Below, in pieces: positions 22,020 to 33,055 of a DNA stretch of 64,000 bases. The stretch lies in the NCBI GenBank assembly GCA_026018925.1, contig JAKSZU010000025.1, forward strand, positions 25,153,696-25,217,695, read 5' to 3'. Each line of letters begins with the position of its first letter. The stretch's first letter is position 1. The notes under the pieces were generated by a model that was not told the origin of the DNA, made no database searches, and saw only the letters and a program-made list of their open reading frames with translations. The position numbers were made by a program, and so were the translations under genes. The stretch comes from Tupaia tana. Taxonomy: Eukaryota > Chordata > Mammalia > Scandentia > Tupaiidae.

Positions 22020-22470
22020 TGTTAGACTACTCAGACAGCTGTAGCAAAATACCACAGACAGGGGTGTCTACAAGCAGATATTTAGTTCTCACAGTTCTGG
22101 AGCTAGAAGTCTGAGACCAGGGTGCCAGCATGGTCAGGCTTTGTTGAGAATCACCTTCCGGGTTACTCACAGATGTCTTCTCATTGCACCTCACATGGTG
22201 GGAAGAGAGTTAGAGAGCTCTCTGGGATCTCTTCTATAAGGTTATTAATCCCATCCATAAAGGGTCTAGACTGAGGAAAATAAATTAGGTCCAAAGACAG
22301 AGAAATGGAAGGTCTACCTTTATGTAAAAAAGTGTTACTGTAAGAGTGGGTGAAGCCTCTATCCCCACAGTCCAAATTACCTCCCAAAGGTCCTACTTAA
22401 TACCGTAACATTGCGGGGTTAGGATTTCAATACGTGTCTCTCAGAGAAACACAAATATTTAGTCCATAAT
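22020..22470 (-). mobile_element. MLT1-type LTR (ERVL-MaLR), reverse, with internal insertion
   Basis: TTAGACTACTCAGACAGCTG, TAGCAAAATACCACAGACAG, TCTCACAGTTCTGGAGCTAG, AGAGAGCTCTCTGGGATCTC, then AATTACCTCCCAAAGGTCC and TTAGGATTTCAATACGTG. This is the reversed MLT1 LTR, interrupted by about 95 bp of foreign sequence at 22272-22365. No retroviral genes are present. Confidence 0.85.
22272..22350 (+). repeat. local repeat unit, second copy, inside the LTR
   Basis: TGAGGAAAATAAATTAGGTC and AGAAATGGAAGG, then TTTATGTAAAAAAGTG resemble 21472-21546, about 800 bp away. Confidence 0.55.
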
Positions 22471-22725
22471 AGGAAGCAACCAGGCAACATATAAAGAGGA
22501 TCAGAGAAGAAGGCTAGAAGCAGGAGAAAATTGAAGATACTGCCAGATAGGAGAGATCCATATAAGACTTCATAGGATTTCTGAGGGCCTCGATGACACT
22601 AGGGACCATAAATTATCATAAAAAAGGTAATTAATTGTTCCTCCACATTTTCTCCAAAGGTATTTTCCAGCAAATGTAAAAAATAAAAGTTAATATTACT
22701 GTATTAGAAAAAAGAATGGAGGAGA

Positions 22726-22900
22726 ATCCAATGGGTGGCATGGTGGTTAAGGTGCTAGACACTCCCACATGGCCAGCCAAGGTTTGAGTCCCAGACCTGG
22801 TGGCTTGCTCTCTCTCTCTCTTTCTCTCTGTCTCTGGTCAAATTAAAAATAAATGAATGAATAAATAAAGTTAAATAAATAATTATTTAAAAAAGAAAAA
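22726..22900 (+). mobile_element. SINE-A, head type 2, with deleted body
   Basis: Head TGGGTGGCATGGTGGTTAAG and B box GGTTTGAGTCCCAGACC, then directly into TGGCTTGCTCTCTCTCTC: the middle of the body is gone. The target duplication is AGAAAAAAGAATGGAGGAGA (22706-22725) against GAGAAAAGAATGGAAGAAAG (22901-22920). Confidence 0.88.
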
Positions 22901-22984
22901 GAGAAAAGAATGGAAGAAAGTAAAATAATGCTCTCTGGTAGGATCACCATTATGTTGGGCATATTACATAAATAAACTTCATGG

Positions 22985-23105
22985 AGACGACATAAGTGAA
23001 TATTATTATTCCATTTCTCAAATAAAGAAACTGAGGCTACAGTTTTATATACATTATCCGAGGTCACATTTGTAGTAACCTGCACAGCTGGGATAAAATC
23101 TATGG
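22985..23105 (-). mobile_element. MIR, reverse
   Basis: ATTATTATTCCATTTCTCAA, ATAAAGAAACTGAGGCTACA and CACAGCTGGGATAAAATC match reversed MIR. Confidence 0.85.
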
Positions 23106-23159
23106 CAAGCTGGAGCTCAAAACAGTGCTTAGGACAGGTATATTTTTATCATGCCAAAT

Positions 23160-23770
23160 CTCTCTTTTTTTCATTTAAAATTATTTATGTATTATTATTT
23201 ATACAGTCAATTTCTATACATCATTTAGATTGTAAAGAAACTTTACTCGGCATGATATACACTACAGTCCAGCTCAGTTGAGAATACTATACATGTCCTC
23301 ATCAACAGGTAATAAACCATATCTGTGTCCCACAAATGCCTTACATCCCTATTTTTTCCCCAAACTTCCTTTCCTAAACTTTCCCCTCTCACACTCTCTT
23401 TCCACTTTGTCTCTGGTGTCTGTAACAATTTTCAATGCTTTTATGTCCTCCAGTCTTTTATCCTCTACTATAGAGTGCAGGTAGTCAGTACATGTTAAGT
23501 GGAGACATACAATGTCTCTCTTTCATAGTTTGACTTGCTTCACTCAGCAATAAATCTTCCATATTCTTCCACTTTCTATCAAATGCCAGGGCTCTGTTGT
23601 TTTTTTATGGCTGAATAGTATTCCATGAGTATATGTGCCACACTTTTTCAATCCATTCATCTGTGGACATCTGGGTTTGTTCCATGTCTTAGCAATCATG
23701 AATAATCCTGCAATAAATATAGCTGTGCAAGTGCTTTTCCAACTGAGCATTCTCCTGCCCTTTATTATTT
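23160..23770 (-). mobile_element. L1 3' end, lineage type, reverse
   Basis: The reverse counterpart of 961-1830: TGGCTGAATAGTATTCCATG, TTCAATCCATTCATCTGTGG, GTTTGTTCCATGTCTTAGCA, then the same 3' UTR words (TATAGAGTGCAGGTAGTCAG). Frames are broken. Confidence 0.88.
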
Positions 23771-23784
23771 TTTTTAAATAAAAT

Positions 23785-24085
23785 TGCATGTTTATTTTAG
23801 CAGCTTTATTCTCTATACAAAATTTTGCTGCTCATATTTAAGGGGATTCCTTCAGAGGCAGCTACGAAGTAAACAACAGACTCCTGGTAACAGTTTCAAA
23901 CCAGCCTTTGTGTTATGGCGTGCTTTGTTTTCCCCCTCATGCAGTTATGGAGTTTGTGATCTACTTCAATTGAATTTGATTTTAATGCAAAAATTAAAAT
24001 TAAAGCCTTTGTCTTTGTCAGCAGAGATTAATATGTCAAAACAAAAACACTTTAATATTTGCATTTATGATTATTTTCTCTGTTC
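23785..24085. promoter_or_regulatory. candidate conserved noncoding element
   Basis: Repeat-free AT-rich sequence with dense homeodomain- and POU-like words (TTTTAATGCAAAAATTAAAA, AGCAGAGATTAATATGTC). Its complexity and lack of repeat decay suggest constraint. This is a visual judgement only. Confidence 0.3.
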
Positions 24086-24111
24086 TTTCCCCCTTACTCC
24101 CCCCTCTCTGC

Positions 24112-24113
<2 letters not shown>

Positions 24114-24147
<34 letters not shown>
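24114..24147. repeat. (CA)n microsatellite
   Basis: About 17 CA units after TCTCTGCCTA. Confidence 0.95.
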
Positions 24148-24148
<1 letters not shown>

Positions 24149-25009
24149 ATTACCCTCATTATGGTAGTTATGTTCAATAGAGCCCTGACAAACATTGAAT
24201 TGACGGGTACTGAACTGAACCATCACTCCTAGGAGAAATGCAAGGTTAGGCTCCTGTGAGCCTCTGGTCATAATAGTTTTGTCAACTGCTCAGTATATAA
24301 AGTTACCTTATTTATTATTATCGTTGATTCATTGACATTGACCTCATAGCCACCAGCCCTATAGCTCCTTCCTGAACAAAGCTTACCTAACAAAGGTGTT
24401 TTCTCAGCGAGGCACATTACCGCCTTCTCACTATCAGAAACACTCTACCACACTTTAGCAGGATGGTTGGGGACCACTGAAATGATGACATCACCATCAG
24501 AAGACACAGACTGGCAGTAAGGAAAAAAATGTGGCACTAAACAGACAACAAAAAAAAAATGTATACAGTCTGAGAGCTGGTACAAGGAGCCAGAGTGGAG
24601 CCTTTTCTGCGTCACCTGGGCGTGGGCTTATCAGGTGACTAATTTTCTCCACTCTGCACATCTGTGAAAGATCACTAACCACCTTGAGTATTGACTTAGA
24701 GGTTTCAAATAAATTAGAACAAGTAGGTGAATTCCCAGACATAGAATCTGTGAATAATGAGGTTTGCCTCCACGTGTGTGTGTGTGTATTTGTGGGTTTG
24801 TCACAGATATAAATGCTATTCCAAGTGCTGGCTTGCATTTCATAACGCCAGGAACTATCACTTGCCGCAAGGATTGTGTTGACAGTTCCATGTGACGTCT
24901 CCTTAAGGAAGGATCCTCAGGAAAGCAGTACAATTTGGAAACTACTGGAGAACAACCTCTAATATTTGAACTGCTTTAAAAAAAAAAAAAAGAAATGCCT
25001 CCTTTGAAC
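24148..25009. other. unassigned sequence
   Basis: No gene or repeat recognised. A 113-codon minus frame (24497-24838) shows no known domain and is likely chance. Confidence 0.4.
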
Positions 25010-25480
25010 TGCGTCCTCTCCATTCCTTTTTATTTCTTTGCATCTCTTTCATCAGCAGAATGTCAAAATGATGTCTACATTCTGTGCACATAATGCCAGT
25101 CTACAACACTGGACTTGAAATGCCGTGAAATTCTTTGTTTAAAGCATTTCTGCTTTTCCCACACATTAGAAACCAGTTTTTGACTTGCACTCTTTAAACA
25201 ATGGTTGTCAGGCTACACTACTGTGTACTGTTGGCCAACCTTTGGGCTTTTGGCACTTCTATCCTTTCAACATTTTGCTTGCTGCAGTTAAAGGTGTCCC
25301 TGTCACTGGAGCAAAGAGTAGCAACCGAATATAAACTGCAGCAAAGGAGAATTTGTCAGCAGTACAACTCCTTTCTCTTTGAAAACAAAGTGGAGAGTCT
25401 CGAACTCTTTATGCCCAGGTCTACTGTTTTTCTAGTTAATCATGTGCTGTGCAAAAAGCTGTAATGACCATTTTGCTGCA
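25010..25480. promoter_or_regulatory. candidate conserved noncoding element
   Basis: Unique, non-repetitive sequence without CT or A tracts, in the middle of a 9-kb block that lacks SINE-A. An 87-codon plus frame (25201-25464) has no recognisable domain and no splice or start context that convinces. Confidence 0.25.
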
Positions 25481-26409
25481 AGACAATTGTTGGAACAAGA
25501 ACTGTCTGGACGTTCCCAGTGAGATTTCTCCCCCAGAAGTCCCTGTCCTCATGTATCGTCATGCAGCCAAGTTAACATCTCTTGTTACATCTTGGGTACA
25601 ATGGTCAAATTCTTTCCATCCAGAGCCTAAATAATTGCATGTCACAATAGATCACACTTCCATTAGGACTTGCTGTTTCAAACCTCTTTTCTAGCATTCT
25701 CTACCCTGTGGTCAGCTTTGCCGAGTATGACTGCTATGGTAAAAGCCGTTCCAAGTACAATTTTGGAGTTCACAATATTCACAATATCATTGTGAGTTCT
25801 CAGACCTTTCTGTGCTCCTCCCAGACACCAAGGTCTTATTCATTAGGAACAACTCACCCCTCTAGTGGAAGGATCTTAGCACTGCAGCTTGAGCTCCAAC
25901 CAACAGTTTCATGGCTAGAAGAGCGTCTACAGATGTTTTCAAATTATTATTATAAAATTCCCCCTTCTTATGCTAGTTTGTTATTAAATATAACCCAATA
26001 GAGAAATCTCTTTAAAACGTTCATTTGCTTTCTTATGTTTGTACACAGGGAAATGCTTAGAGCTATAAAAAGGCAGTCCTAACACTAAGAGATTTTTGTT
26101 TACACTCATCTCTACTTTTCCCTTGTTTAAAGTCAAATAGAAGTTGATTAGAAAGAAAGGGTTTTCGTATACTTTACAGAGTTAAGCAATAATAGAGGAT
26201 GTTTTTTCTTCCGTATATTTTATGTAAACAGTAAGGTTATTACTAAATCAACGATGTGGTACCAAAGAGTCAAAGCATTCAGCCAAAGTGGATGACAATG
26301 GAAAAACAGTATGACTAGCAATGAATACTGGTAGCCACTAAGAAAATGATGTGGAAGTTCCCATTACAGCGCTGCTACTGCAATGTCCTTGTCACTAAAA
26401 ATGTTAGAA
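25481..26409. other. unassigned unique sequence
   Basis: No repeat recognised. A 97-codon plus frame at 25708-26001 is unlike known proteins. Confidence 0.4.
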
Positions 26410-26540
26410 CCTAAAAAGGCTTTCAAGATTTACTAGTCTAGAAGGCCCCAAGAAGGGAAATAATTTGTCCATGGTCACACAGCTACTGAGTGGCCATCAT
26501 CTCATTCCTCCCGATGCTGAAGCCCATAACTCTTCCTAGC
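26410..26540 (-). mobile_element. MIR-family fragment, reverse
   Basis: TTGTCCATGGTCACACAGCT then ACTGAGTGGCCATCATC and GCTGAAGCCCATAACTCTTC are the reverse MIR wording around the core. Confidence 0.75.
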
Positions 26541-26910
26541 ACATCCTGATCATCATGGCACGACTCCGAAGTCAGACTGAATGGGTGTGCCTCCCACCGT
26601 GGCTGTGCACTGCCTGGGTGAACACCCACAGTGTCAGTAGCTGCTCCACGCTGCTCCTGCCTGACTGCACGGGGGTCCTGGCTATGCCCACCTCAGAGAT
26701 GCTTCGTGAGAGGGTGGAACTGAAGTGCAGCTGGAAGTGTGCTCAGGACAGGGCAGGACGCGTCGTGAGAGCACCGAATGGGATAACAATCACCCCAATC
26801 CCTGCACTGACGCAGTGTTATCATGGCTGCATCTCTTTCCTCTTTCTCTGTCTGTTGTTTGGGGACATTCTAAAAACAGAACTTTTTTTCACTCCTTGGA
26901 GTAAATGAGT
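26541..26910 (+). other. 117-codon open frame, probably not a gene
   Basis: An open frame runs 26555-26908 in slightly GC-richer sequence. It shows no domain, signal peptide or family resemblance. Part of its DNA (GACTGAATGGGTGTGCCTCC, CACTGCCTGGGTGAACACC) looks like degraded MIR, so I treat it as a chance frame. Confidence 0.3.
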
Positions 26911-27179
26911 ATGTAAATTAAGGGAAACTTCAGGTGTATTTTTTTATTCTATTACTCATAAGAATTTCAGTACTATGAGGACATTACTAATCTTCCCCTT
27001 CACGTATGCAGTAATATAAGGATGGAACAGCTGTTTTAAGAGAGGATTTTGATGTTTTTAGAGCATCACATACGTTGCCTCTATTAAGCCAGGTTTGTAA
27101 TATAATTTGAGTATAATTTGGATACTATGGTATATTAGAATCAAAAGATTATAAAGTGCAAATGAGGGCTTTTTCTTCT
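26911..27179. other. unassigned AT-rich sequence
   Basis: Nothing recognised. Confidence 0.4.
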
Positions 27180-27530
27180 CTGACATCATAACAGTTTTTA
27201 CAGAGCCATTACCATCTCGATGGCTACGGATGTCACGCAGTCATTATCCTCCGATCGTAACGAGGTGGACCATTACTGCCTCCTTTGGAGACCTTATGGT
27301 CTGAGATGTTAACGAGCCTTCGGGGAACCCTAAATCCTGGAATGGTTGGCAGGGCACTCCAGACCATAACAGAACTTCTTTGCAATGACAATGGATCCTG
27401 TCAATTTCTATTAAGTAGCTTCTTAATTGCCCAATCATTAAGATAGTGGAAGGACTTATTATACTAGCCTATAATTAAGGACGCTTTCAGCCATAAATCC
27501 CTTCTGTAGAGTCCTTCCCTTTATTCAACA
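27180..27530. promoter_or_regulatory. candidate conserved noncoding element
   Basis: Unique sequence with retained CpGs (ATCTCGATGGCTACGGATGT, CCTCCGATCGTAACGAGGTG) and paired TAATTA-like words (AAGTAGCTTCTTAATTGCCC, CTATAATTAAGGACGC). Retained CpGs in AT-rich non-repeat DNA are what an enhancer-type conserved element often shows. Inference only. Confidence 0.35.
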
Positions 27531-29160
27531 TGGCATAGGCAAAGTGTAAGAGTCCCACACAGGAACTATGGAGGCAACACACCCCACAAGGAAAGCTTGC
27601 AGGATGAGGGTTGTCTCTGGTTTCACTCTGGATCACTCAGCTCCAACTCACTCCTTCCCAAAGGTGCAAGGTCCCTTGAATAAAAACTCGACGTCTCCAG
27701 CAACCTGTCCGCAGGGATCTCTCGTCATGATTTGAAGTATGTATGCCAGGCACTATGGCAGAGAAGCACTATCGCTGGCCTTACATAATTTACAGTCTTC
27801 CTTGAAGGAGTAATAAAGGTACAATCATGATATCAAAATGCAAGACACCAATACAAGGATGCTTTTCAACAATGGATATCAAAGTGTATGCTCTGAGTTA
27901 AATGAAAAAATATGTGTGGAGGTAGAAGCTTACTGAATATTACATTCCTCATTATTTTAGGGGAGGATGAGTTCCATGTGAATTGCTGTTCACTATGGAC
28001 CCTTTTCTATATATCTCTTTTTCTCAACAGTTAAATGGCTGGATTAATATATTCTGCTAGAAAATAGTAGAAGACTATTATATGTGTCATTATTTTCTAT
28101 GAAAGGAAACAATCTACGGTATGCTAAAATGATTGATACAGAAATATTCAGATAGGGAAATGCACTGGCTTGATTACAAGTGAGGTTTACTATCGTAACC
28201 CAAAATTTATGACTTAAAAAAAAAAAAGCAGAGAGCCAACTAGGAACAGAAATTATGTACTGCCATAAAAATCAAAAATGAAAGAAACCAACCCGTTGAC
28301 CTTGAATGTACAGAAATTTGAAGTTCCTTCATTCTTTTTGATAATCCTGGATTTTTCATCTAAATTTCATTTGACCTCAAGCAGACCTGCATTTGGCTTA
28401 TTACTGAAATTTCATTGCTAAAACTTTCCAATGTAAGAAGTTTTCTAATCAGAAGTTAAATTTATAGAAAACCTCCACTGTATTGAAGAAGAGATAAGTG
28501 TCTGCGCCTGCATTTTGTGCTTTGGGAGTTCGAGTTCATTTTAGCATGGTGTTTCCAAGTCAGGTCTTCAACCTAAACAGAGGGAAGAATCACACAGGAC
28601 TCCATCTCTGAGTCAAAGCCCTGAATGAATGAAAATTTTATACAGGAATCTCAACTTTGCTGAGTTTGTTAATAAGAAACTCCTGAGTTTTGGTTTCTTC
28701 CTCTTAAGTAATTGGTGCTTTAAGGGCATTCAAAAACCAGGGTCATGATATGATATTTGCAATTTCTTCCTTGTTTTATTTAAGTTTCCTGAGGCCGTCC
28801 ATCTTTGTCTTGCTTCTCCTTTGTTTATCATCACTGTTATTCGACTCTTATGTCAGGGAAATCTGGGTAGTTCTACTAAGTCCTGAAGAGAGACGCAGCG
28901 GCGAGATGGTTTGAGCATGCTCGGTCTCCAAGGGCATTTCCCTCGTGTTCTCCAAGCCAACCATCATAACCAGCACTCCTACTCCTCAAACAGGAAAGGC
29001 CCCTTAAAACACTGACCACTCTCCACTACGGATACGAGAGTACACAGCCTTCTTGCCACAGCGTTGCTTAAAACGAAATATGAAAAGCCAAAACAACAAG
29101 AGTGAGGCCCATGGTGTTTCTCTTGCTCCCCACCTGCTTTCTGGATCTGAGATGTGATCA
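27531..29160. other. unassigned unique sequence
   Basis: About 1.6 kb without a recognised repeat or gene. Confidence 0.4.
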
Positions 29161-29161
29161 A

Positions 29162-29199
<38 letters not shown>
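29162..29199. repeat. (AC)n microsatellite
   Basis: About 18 AC units starting after ATCAAACAT. Confidence 0.95.
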
Positions 29200-29201
<2 letters not shown>

Positions 29202-29948
29202 CATGTGTTGTTTCATTCCCTCCATGTATTCTCTCTTAGGGACAGCTTTGCTGTTGCCATTGCCATGAGAGGTTTAAATCTGGAGAGTCAGAGAGCAGTT
29301 GAGAATTGTATTGGATACTTGAATAACTCCCAGGTTTACACAAGTTGTAAGTCCACAACAAAGTCTTCTCCTTGAAAGATAGCTTTATATTCTCACAATG
29401 ACCTTTATCAGCCTGATCCAAGAGGGTGTATCCTGTCTCAATCTTTAAATGTGGGTAACGTGTGTTTAAGAGAAGAATGTATCAGAGCTATGGAAAGAAG
29501 GATCTGACATGAGTCTCAGATCAAATTAGAGATTACAAATATTAAAAAAGAACCAACTCTAAGCCCTTGAAGGGCAGATGTAAATTGGATAAGTTTCAAT
29601 ATTACAAGACTAACAAGAAAGAATCATGAAACAAGAATGAAAAACAGAATACATCCACTAGATGCTGCTGCCGGAAGAGAAGATAGAGTGAAATCTGGGC
29701 TGTACTGGCTGCTTTTCCTGCTTACACAGAAAGGCGTTACCTGGGGGGACAGCGGCAATTCCTGGTAAAACTACATCTTCTTCCAGGGGCAGGTGTCTAG
29801 TCACGCTAAGAAAAGAAGATCCAAAGTCAGTAGTTTTGACATGGATTTGGGAAAAAAGGTAGGAAGTAGCTGCTGATTTCCTTCACAAGTGCTTTCCAAC
29901 TTGGGGGTGGAGGCAGCTGCTAATCTCCTGGCCTCTTAATACTCTACC
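29200..29948. other. unassigned unique sequence
   Basis: Nothing recognised. Confidence 0.4.
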
Positions 29949-30165
29949 CAGCACTGCCCAATAGAATTTCCTACAATAATGGAGCTGTTGTTTAGCTGCT
30001 CAGTCTAGTATGATAACCACTAGCCTCACCTGGCTACTGAACTCAAGAATCCTGGCTTAGGCAGTTCATCTTCTGAGGAAATACATTTTTAATTTTTCTT
30101 CAATTATGATTTGTTTATGTTTAAATATCACCTATGTCTAGTGACTGCCATATTGTACAGCACAA
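29949..30165 (+). mobile_element. hAT-type non-autonomous DNA transposon, old
   Basis: Terminal words CAGCACTGCCCAATAGAATT and, at the far end in reverse, GTGCTGTACAATATGGCAGT are the inverted ends of a common mammalian element ('cactgtccaatagaa... accatattggacagc'). The interior has AACCACTAGCCTCACCTGGC. I do not fix the family name. Confidence 0.7.
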
Positions 30166-30239
30166 CTCGAGCCGGGAAGCGTCCTGACAAAAGCTCTCCC
30201 TGGACCCCATGATGCCTTCATGATCTCCACACCAATCCT

Positions 30240-30350
30240 TAGAAGTTCTGGGACCCTGAACGGGTTACTTAAATTGTCAGAGTCTCAGCTGCCTTGTCTG
30301 TAAGACAGCTAAAGTAATGCCTAGTTCTTGAGGTTGTGAGGATTACGTAA
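30240..30350 (+). mobile_element. MIR
   Basis: ACGGGTTACTTAAATTGTCA, CTTGTCTGTAAGACAGCTAA and AGGTTGTGAGGATTACGTAA follow the MIR 3' half. Confidence 0.8.
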
Positions 30351-31037
30351 GATACATGTGTATTGGTTCCCAGGACATCACATATTGTATCCTAACACCC
30401 CAACCATATCTGAGTGTGGTTCTGGTTTTCTCTGTTTCTTCAAGTAATGCATCCTTGCATTTCAGTAAGCCTTCTAGTGAGAAGCATTCTGGTGAGAAGC
30501 ATTCTATAATCCAGTGGTGAGGTCTCAGTCTTCCAGTGAGTCTCTGTTTCTGCCTGGTTCCCGTCCCCAGCCCTCTCCCTTCCCCAGCATGCCTGAGGGG
30601 AGTCAGGATGGCAAGAGCTGGCTGGTATTGGGCATTTCCCTTCTCCCAGGTCAGTCAGACTCTGAAGTCACCTCCACAGTTCAGGCTCTAATAAAATAGC
30701 TTCCTTTGACGGCAGGCCTTGTAAGAAGAGAGGAAGCTCTGGCGTATTTCAGAGTGGTTACTTTTCCTCTTCCCTCACTTCTGGAAGCATGAGGAGATTT
30801 TCTTTCTTAGATATTCACTGTGGAACCAAGTTAAGCTCTTAAAGGAAAACGCCAATGTGCAGAGGGCCCTTGTGACTGGGTCCTAGGGATGTTTTACTTT
30901 CAGACTTGCCTGTTCTGAGTCTTCACTTACCCATTTTTCTACTTGTTCAGCTCTTACTGTTGGGACAGAGTGGTAACTTCCAAGTTCAGAGTTTGGAATG
31001 GGAAACCAGAAGTCTACGCAGTACTCATTTCCTAAAC
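30351..31037. other. unassigned unique sequence
   Basis: No repeat or gene recognised. GAGAAGCATTCTRT-type words are doubled at about 30480-30508. Confidence 0.4.
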
Positions 31038-31195
31038 TGGGAGATGGAAAAGAAGAAAGAGAAAAGGGAGAGAAGAAGTTGATAGGAAAAGGTAACAAGG
31101 GAAGAAAAGGGTAAGGGAGGGAGAGGAAAAGGGAGGAGATAAAAGAGAGTAAAAGGAAAAAGAAAAGGATGGCAAGAAGGAGGGAGAAGAAAATG
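31038..31195 (+). repeat. polypurine tract, about 158 bp
   Basis: The plus strand is almost all A and G (AAAAGAAGAAAGAGAAAAGG, GGAGGGAGAGGAAAAGGGAG), with scattered T or C interruptions. Strong strand asymmetry; triplex-prone in principle. Confidence 0.9.
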
Positions 31196-31250
31196 TAACC
31201 TAGTACAGCATTTGGCATACAGTAGGCAATTGATAAATAGAAGCTCCTTT
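31196..31250 (+). mobile_element. L2 or MIR 3' tail
   Basis: TACAGCATTTGGCATACAGT followed by AGGCAATTGATAAATAG is a decayed '...gcctggcacatagtaggcactcaataaat' terminus. Confidence 0.6.
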
Positions 31251-31918
31251 TCATTTTCCTGGATGATTCCTCAAAAGACATGTGCCGTAAGAACCCCTGC
31301 TGGCTCCTTCCACGGAGACTGCCTTCCTTGGGCTATGTTCACCTCTCTGTGCTGAAGAGTCAGTTACTCTAAATCACAGATACACGGCATCAGATGGAGA
31401 AGCTGGAATAGTGGGTTTGAAGTCTCAGGTCCCGGTAACCCAAAGGTCTGTGACTCAGGTGGTTAGGTGTCTAAGTTCTTGGTGACATTACACAATTCTG
31501 ACACTGCCCTCACTTTAACAGTATATCCTGCCATCTACAATCTATGCATGTAAATAGGAAAAATCAATAAAGATAGAGACATGTGAAAAAGACACAAGTG
31601 GTGACTGAAAGTGCTCCCCATTGGCTGAGTGGAAGGCTCTGAGTATTGAAATACACAACCAGTATTAGAGTCTAACCCAAAGTGTAAAATAAATACCCTG
31701 TGTTCTTACTGACAGAAATACATAAATAAATAAATGGGGGGAAGGGAAAAATCTCCCATACAAATTCCAAATAATGTATGCAGACATGACACACTCGAAG
31801 ACTAACATCTGTGGTTTATTTTTTCATTATTTATTTACTTATTTCTGTCATTGCTGTTTTTGTTATTTGTGATATTGTTTACTAAAGATTTGTTGTGCTG
31901 TTCATTTGTTTAAAATTG
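31251..31918. other. unassigned sequence
   Basis: No gene recognised. An ATAAATAAATAAATG run lies near 31722 and AT-rich words near 31820. Confidence 0.4.
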
Positions 31919-31927
31919 GAGGAAAGT

Positions 31928-32198
31928 GGGACCAGTAGTTAGCCTAGTGGTTAAAACACTGAATTCCCACATGGCTGACTATAGTTTGGGTCCCATACCT
32001 GGTGACTTGAAACTCACATCAGTTGCATGTGTGTGCATGCCCAAAATCCTGAGAGAAAACTAGAGGAGAGGGGACTGCAGTGTGTCCACACATCCCCCCC
32101 ACACCCATCCCAGAAGATGATTTCCTGCTTTCTGTCTCTGTCTCTCTGGTGAGTGCAAACACCTTATAGCAAAAATATCTCCAATTAAAAAAAAAATA
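31928..32198 (+). mobile_element. SINE-A, head type 2
   Basis: GGGACCAGTAGTTAGCCTAG, TGGTTAAAACACTGAATTCC and end ACCTTATAGCAAAAATATCT. The target duplication GAGGAAAGT is at 31919-31927 and 32199-32207. Confidence 0.92.
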
Positions 32199-32207
32199 GA
32201 GGAAAGT

Positions 32208-32781
32208 AAGAAAGCTAAGTGATAAGGATGAAAGTCAGCACTGAACACTATCCGAGTCTTATTCAATGAAGTGAGCTGGTGTATGGAGAGGGCACAGGGG
32301 GCTTTACTACAATAGTGACATCCAAGTGTTACGATCCATTATGCGTCAATGTTGCATCGTGATACTTCAGGTATTAACGTGGGTTGTTTGGGTGTGGTTT
32401 TCTCTGAGAGCGAGCATATCGACTTGGATGAACTAGTCGGGTCTTATTTCACTGTGATTCCACTCTTGTCTCTCTGGTAGAAGAAATATCTATGCAGGAA
32501 ATCTCCTCCAGGGGTGCAAAACCCTTTGGAACTGAACTTTGCTCATCTTCCCAGCACCACCTGGGTTAGGGGCAAGATCTGCTCTTTACAGCAGCGGCTC
32601 GACACTCCGGTTGATGAACTCGGTAGGGCCGTGTGGAGAAGCCCAGACAGGCTCCAGCCCCTCACAGAACGCAATGTCTAGACACTCAGCGCCTTTCCGA
32701 GGCTGCGTCATCTGAAGAATCTGCACAAGTAATGAAAACTGCTTTCACTTGAATTTTGCGAGTGTGACTCCTATGTTTTTA
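32208..32781. other. unassigned sequence with some CpG
   Basis: No repeat recognised. About 32580-32710 has several CpGs (GCAGCGGCTCGACACTCCGG) but is too short and weak to call a CpG island. Confidence 0.4.
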
Positions 32782-33055
32782 TTTTTGGTTTTTTTTTTGT
32801 TTTTTTTTTGTTTTTGAGAGGTTTTTGCTATAGGGCACATGTGCTTGCCAGAAAGACAGAGAGAAACAGAGAGACAGAAAGTGAGAAATCACCCCCCAGG
32901 GGGGATGGCCACGCCACAATCACTTCTCCTCCATTCTCCTCTCGGGATCTTGGGCACGCACGCACACGTCTGACGTGAGTTCAAGCCACCAGGTCCAGGA
33001 CTTGAACCATGGTTGACTACATCCAGGACATAGCCATTACGCCATCTGCTGGTCC
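32782..33055 (-). mobile_element. SINE-A, head type 1, with long T-rich (A tail) side
   Basis: Tail of T runs with single G (32788-32814), then GAGAGGTTTTTGCTATAGGG, ACCCCCCAGGGGGGATGGCC hairpin, TCTCGGGATCTTGGGCACGC, and GCCATCTGCTGGTCCC at the head. A short deletion in the head removes part of the anticodon-like region. Confidence 0.92.

Noticed and set aside
26555-26908. 117-codon open frame on the plus strand
   Set aside because: No domain, no family resemblance and no gene context; part of its DNA looks like degraded MIR.
30883-31281. 132-codon minus-strand frame with a hydrophobic, serine-rich stretch
   Set aside because: The apparent membrane-like segment is the translation of the polypurine tract read in reverse (TTC/CTC/TCC codons).
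32580-32710. Possible CpG island or promoter
   Set aside because: Only a handful of CpGs over 130 bp, with no GC-box cluster or downstream exon.
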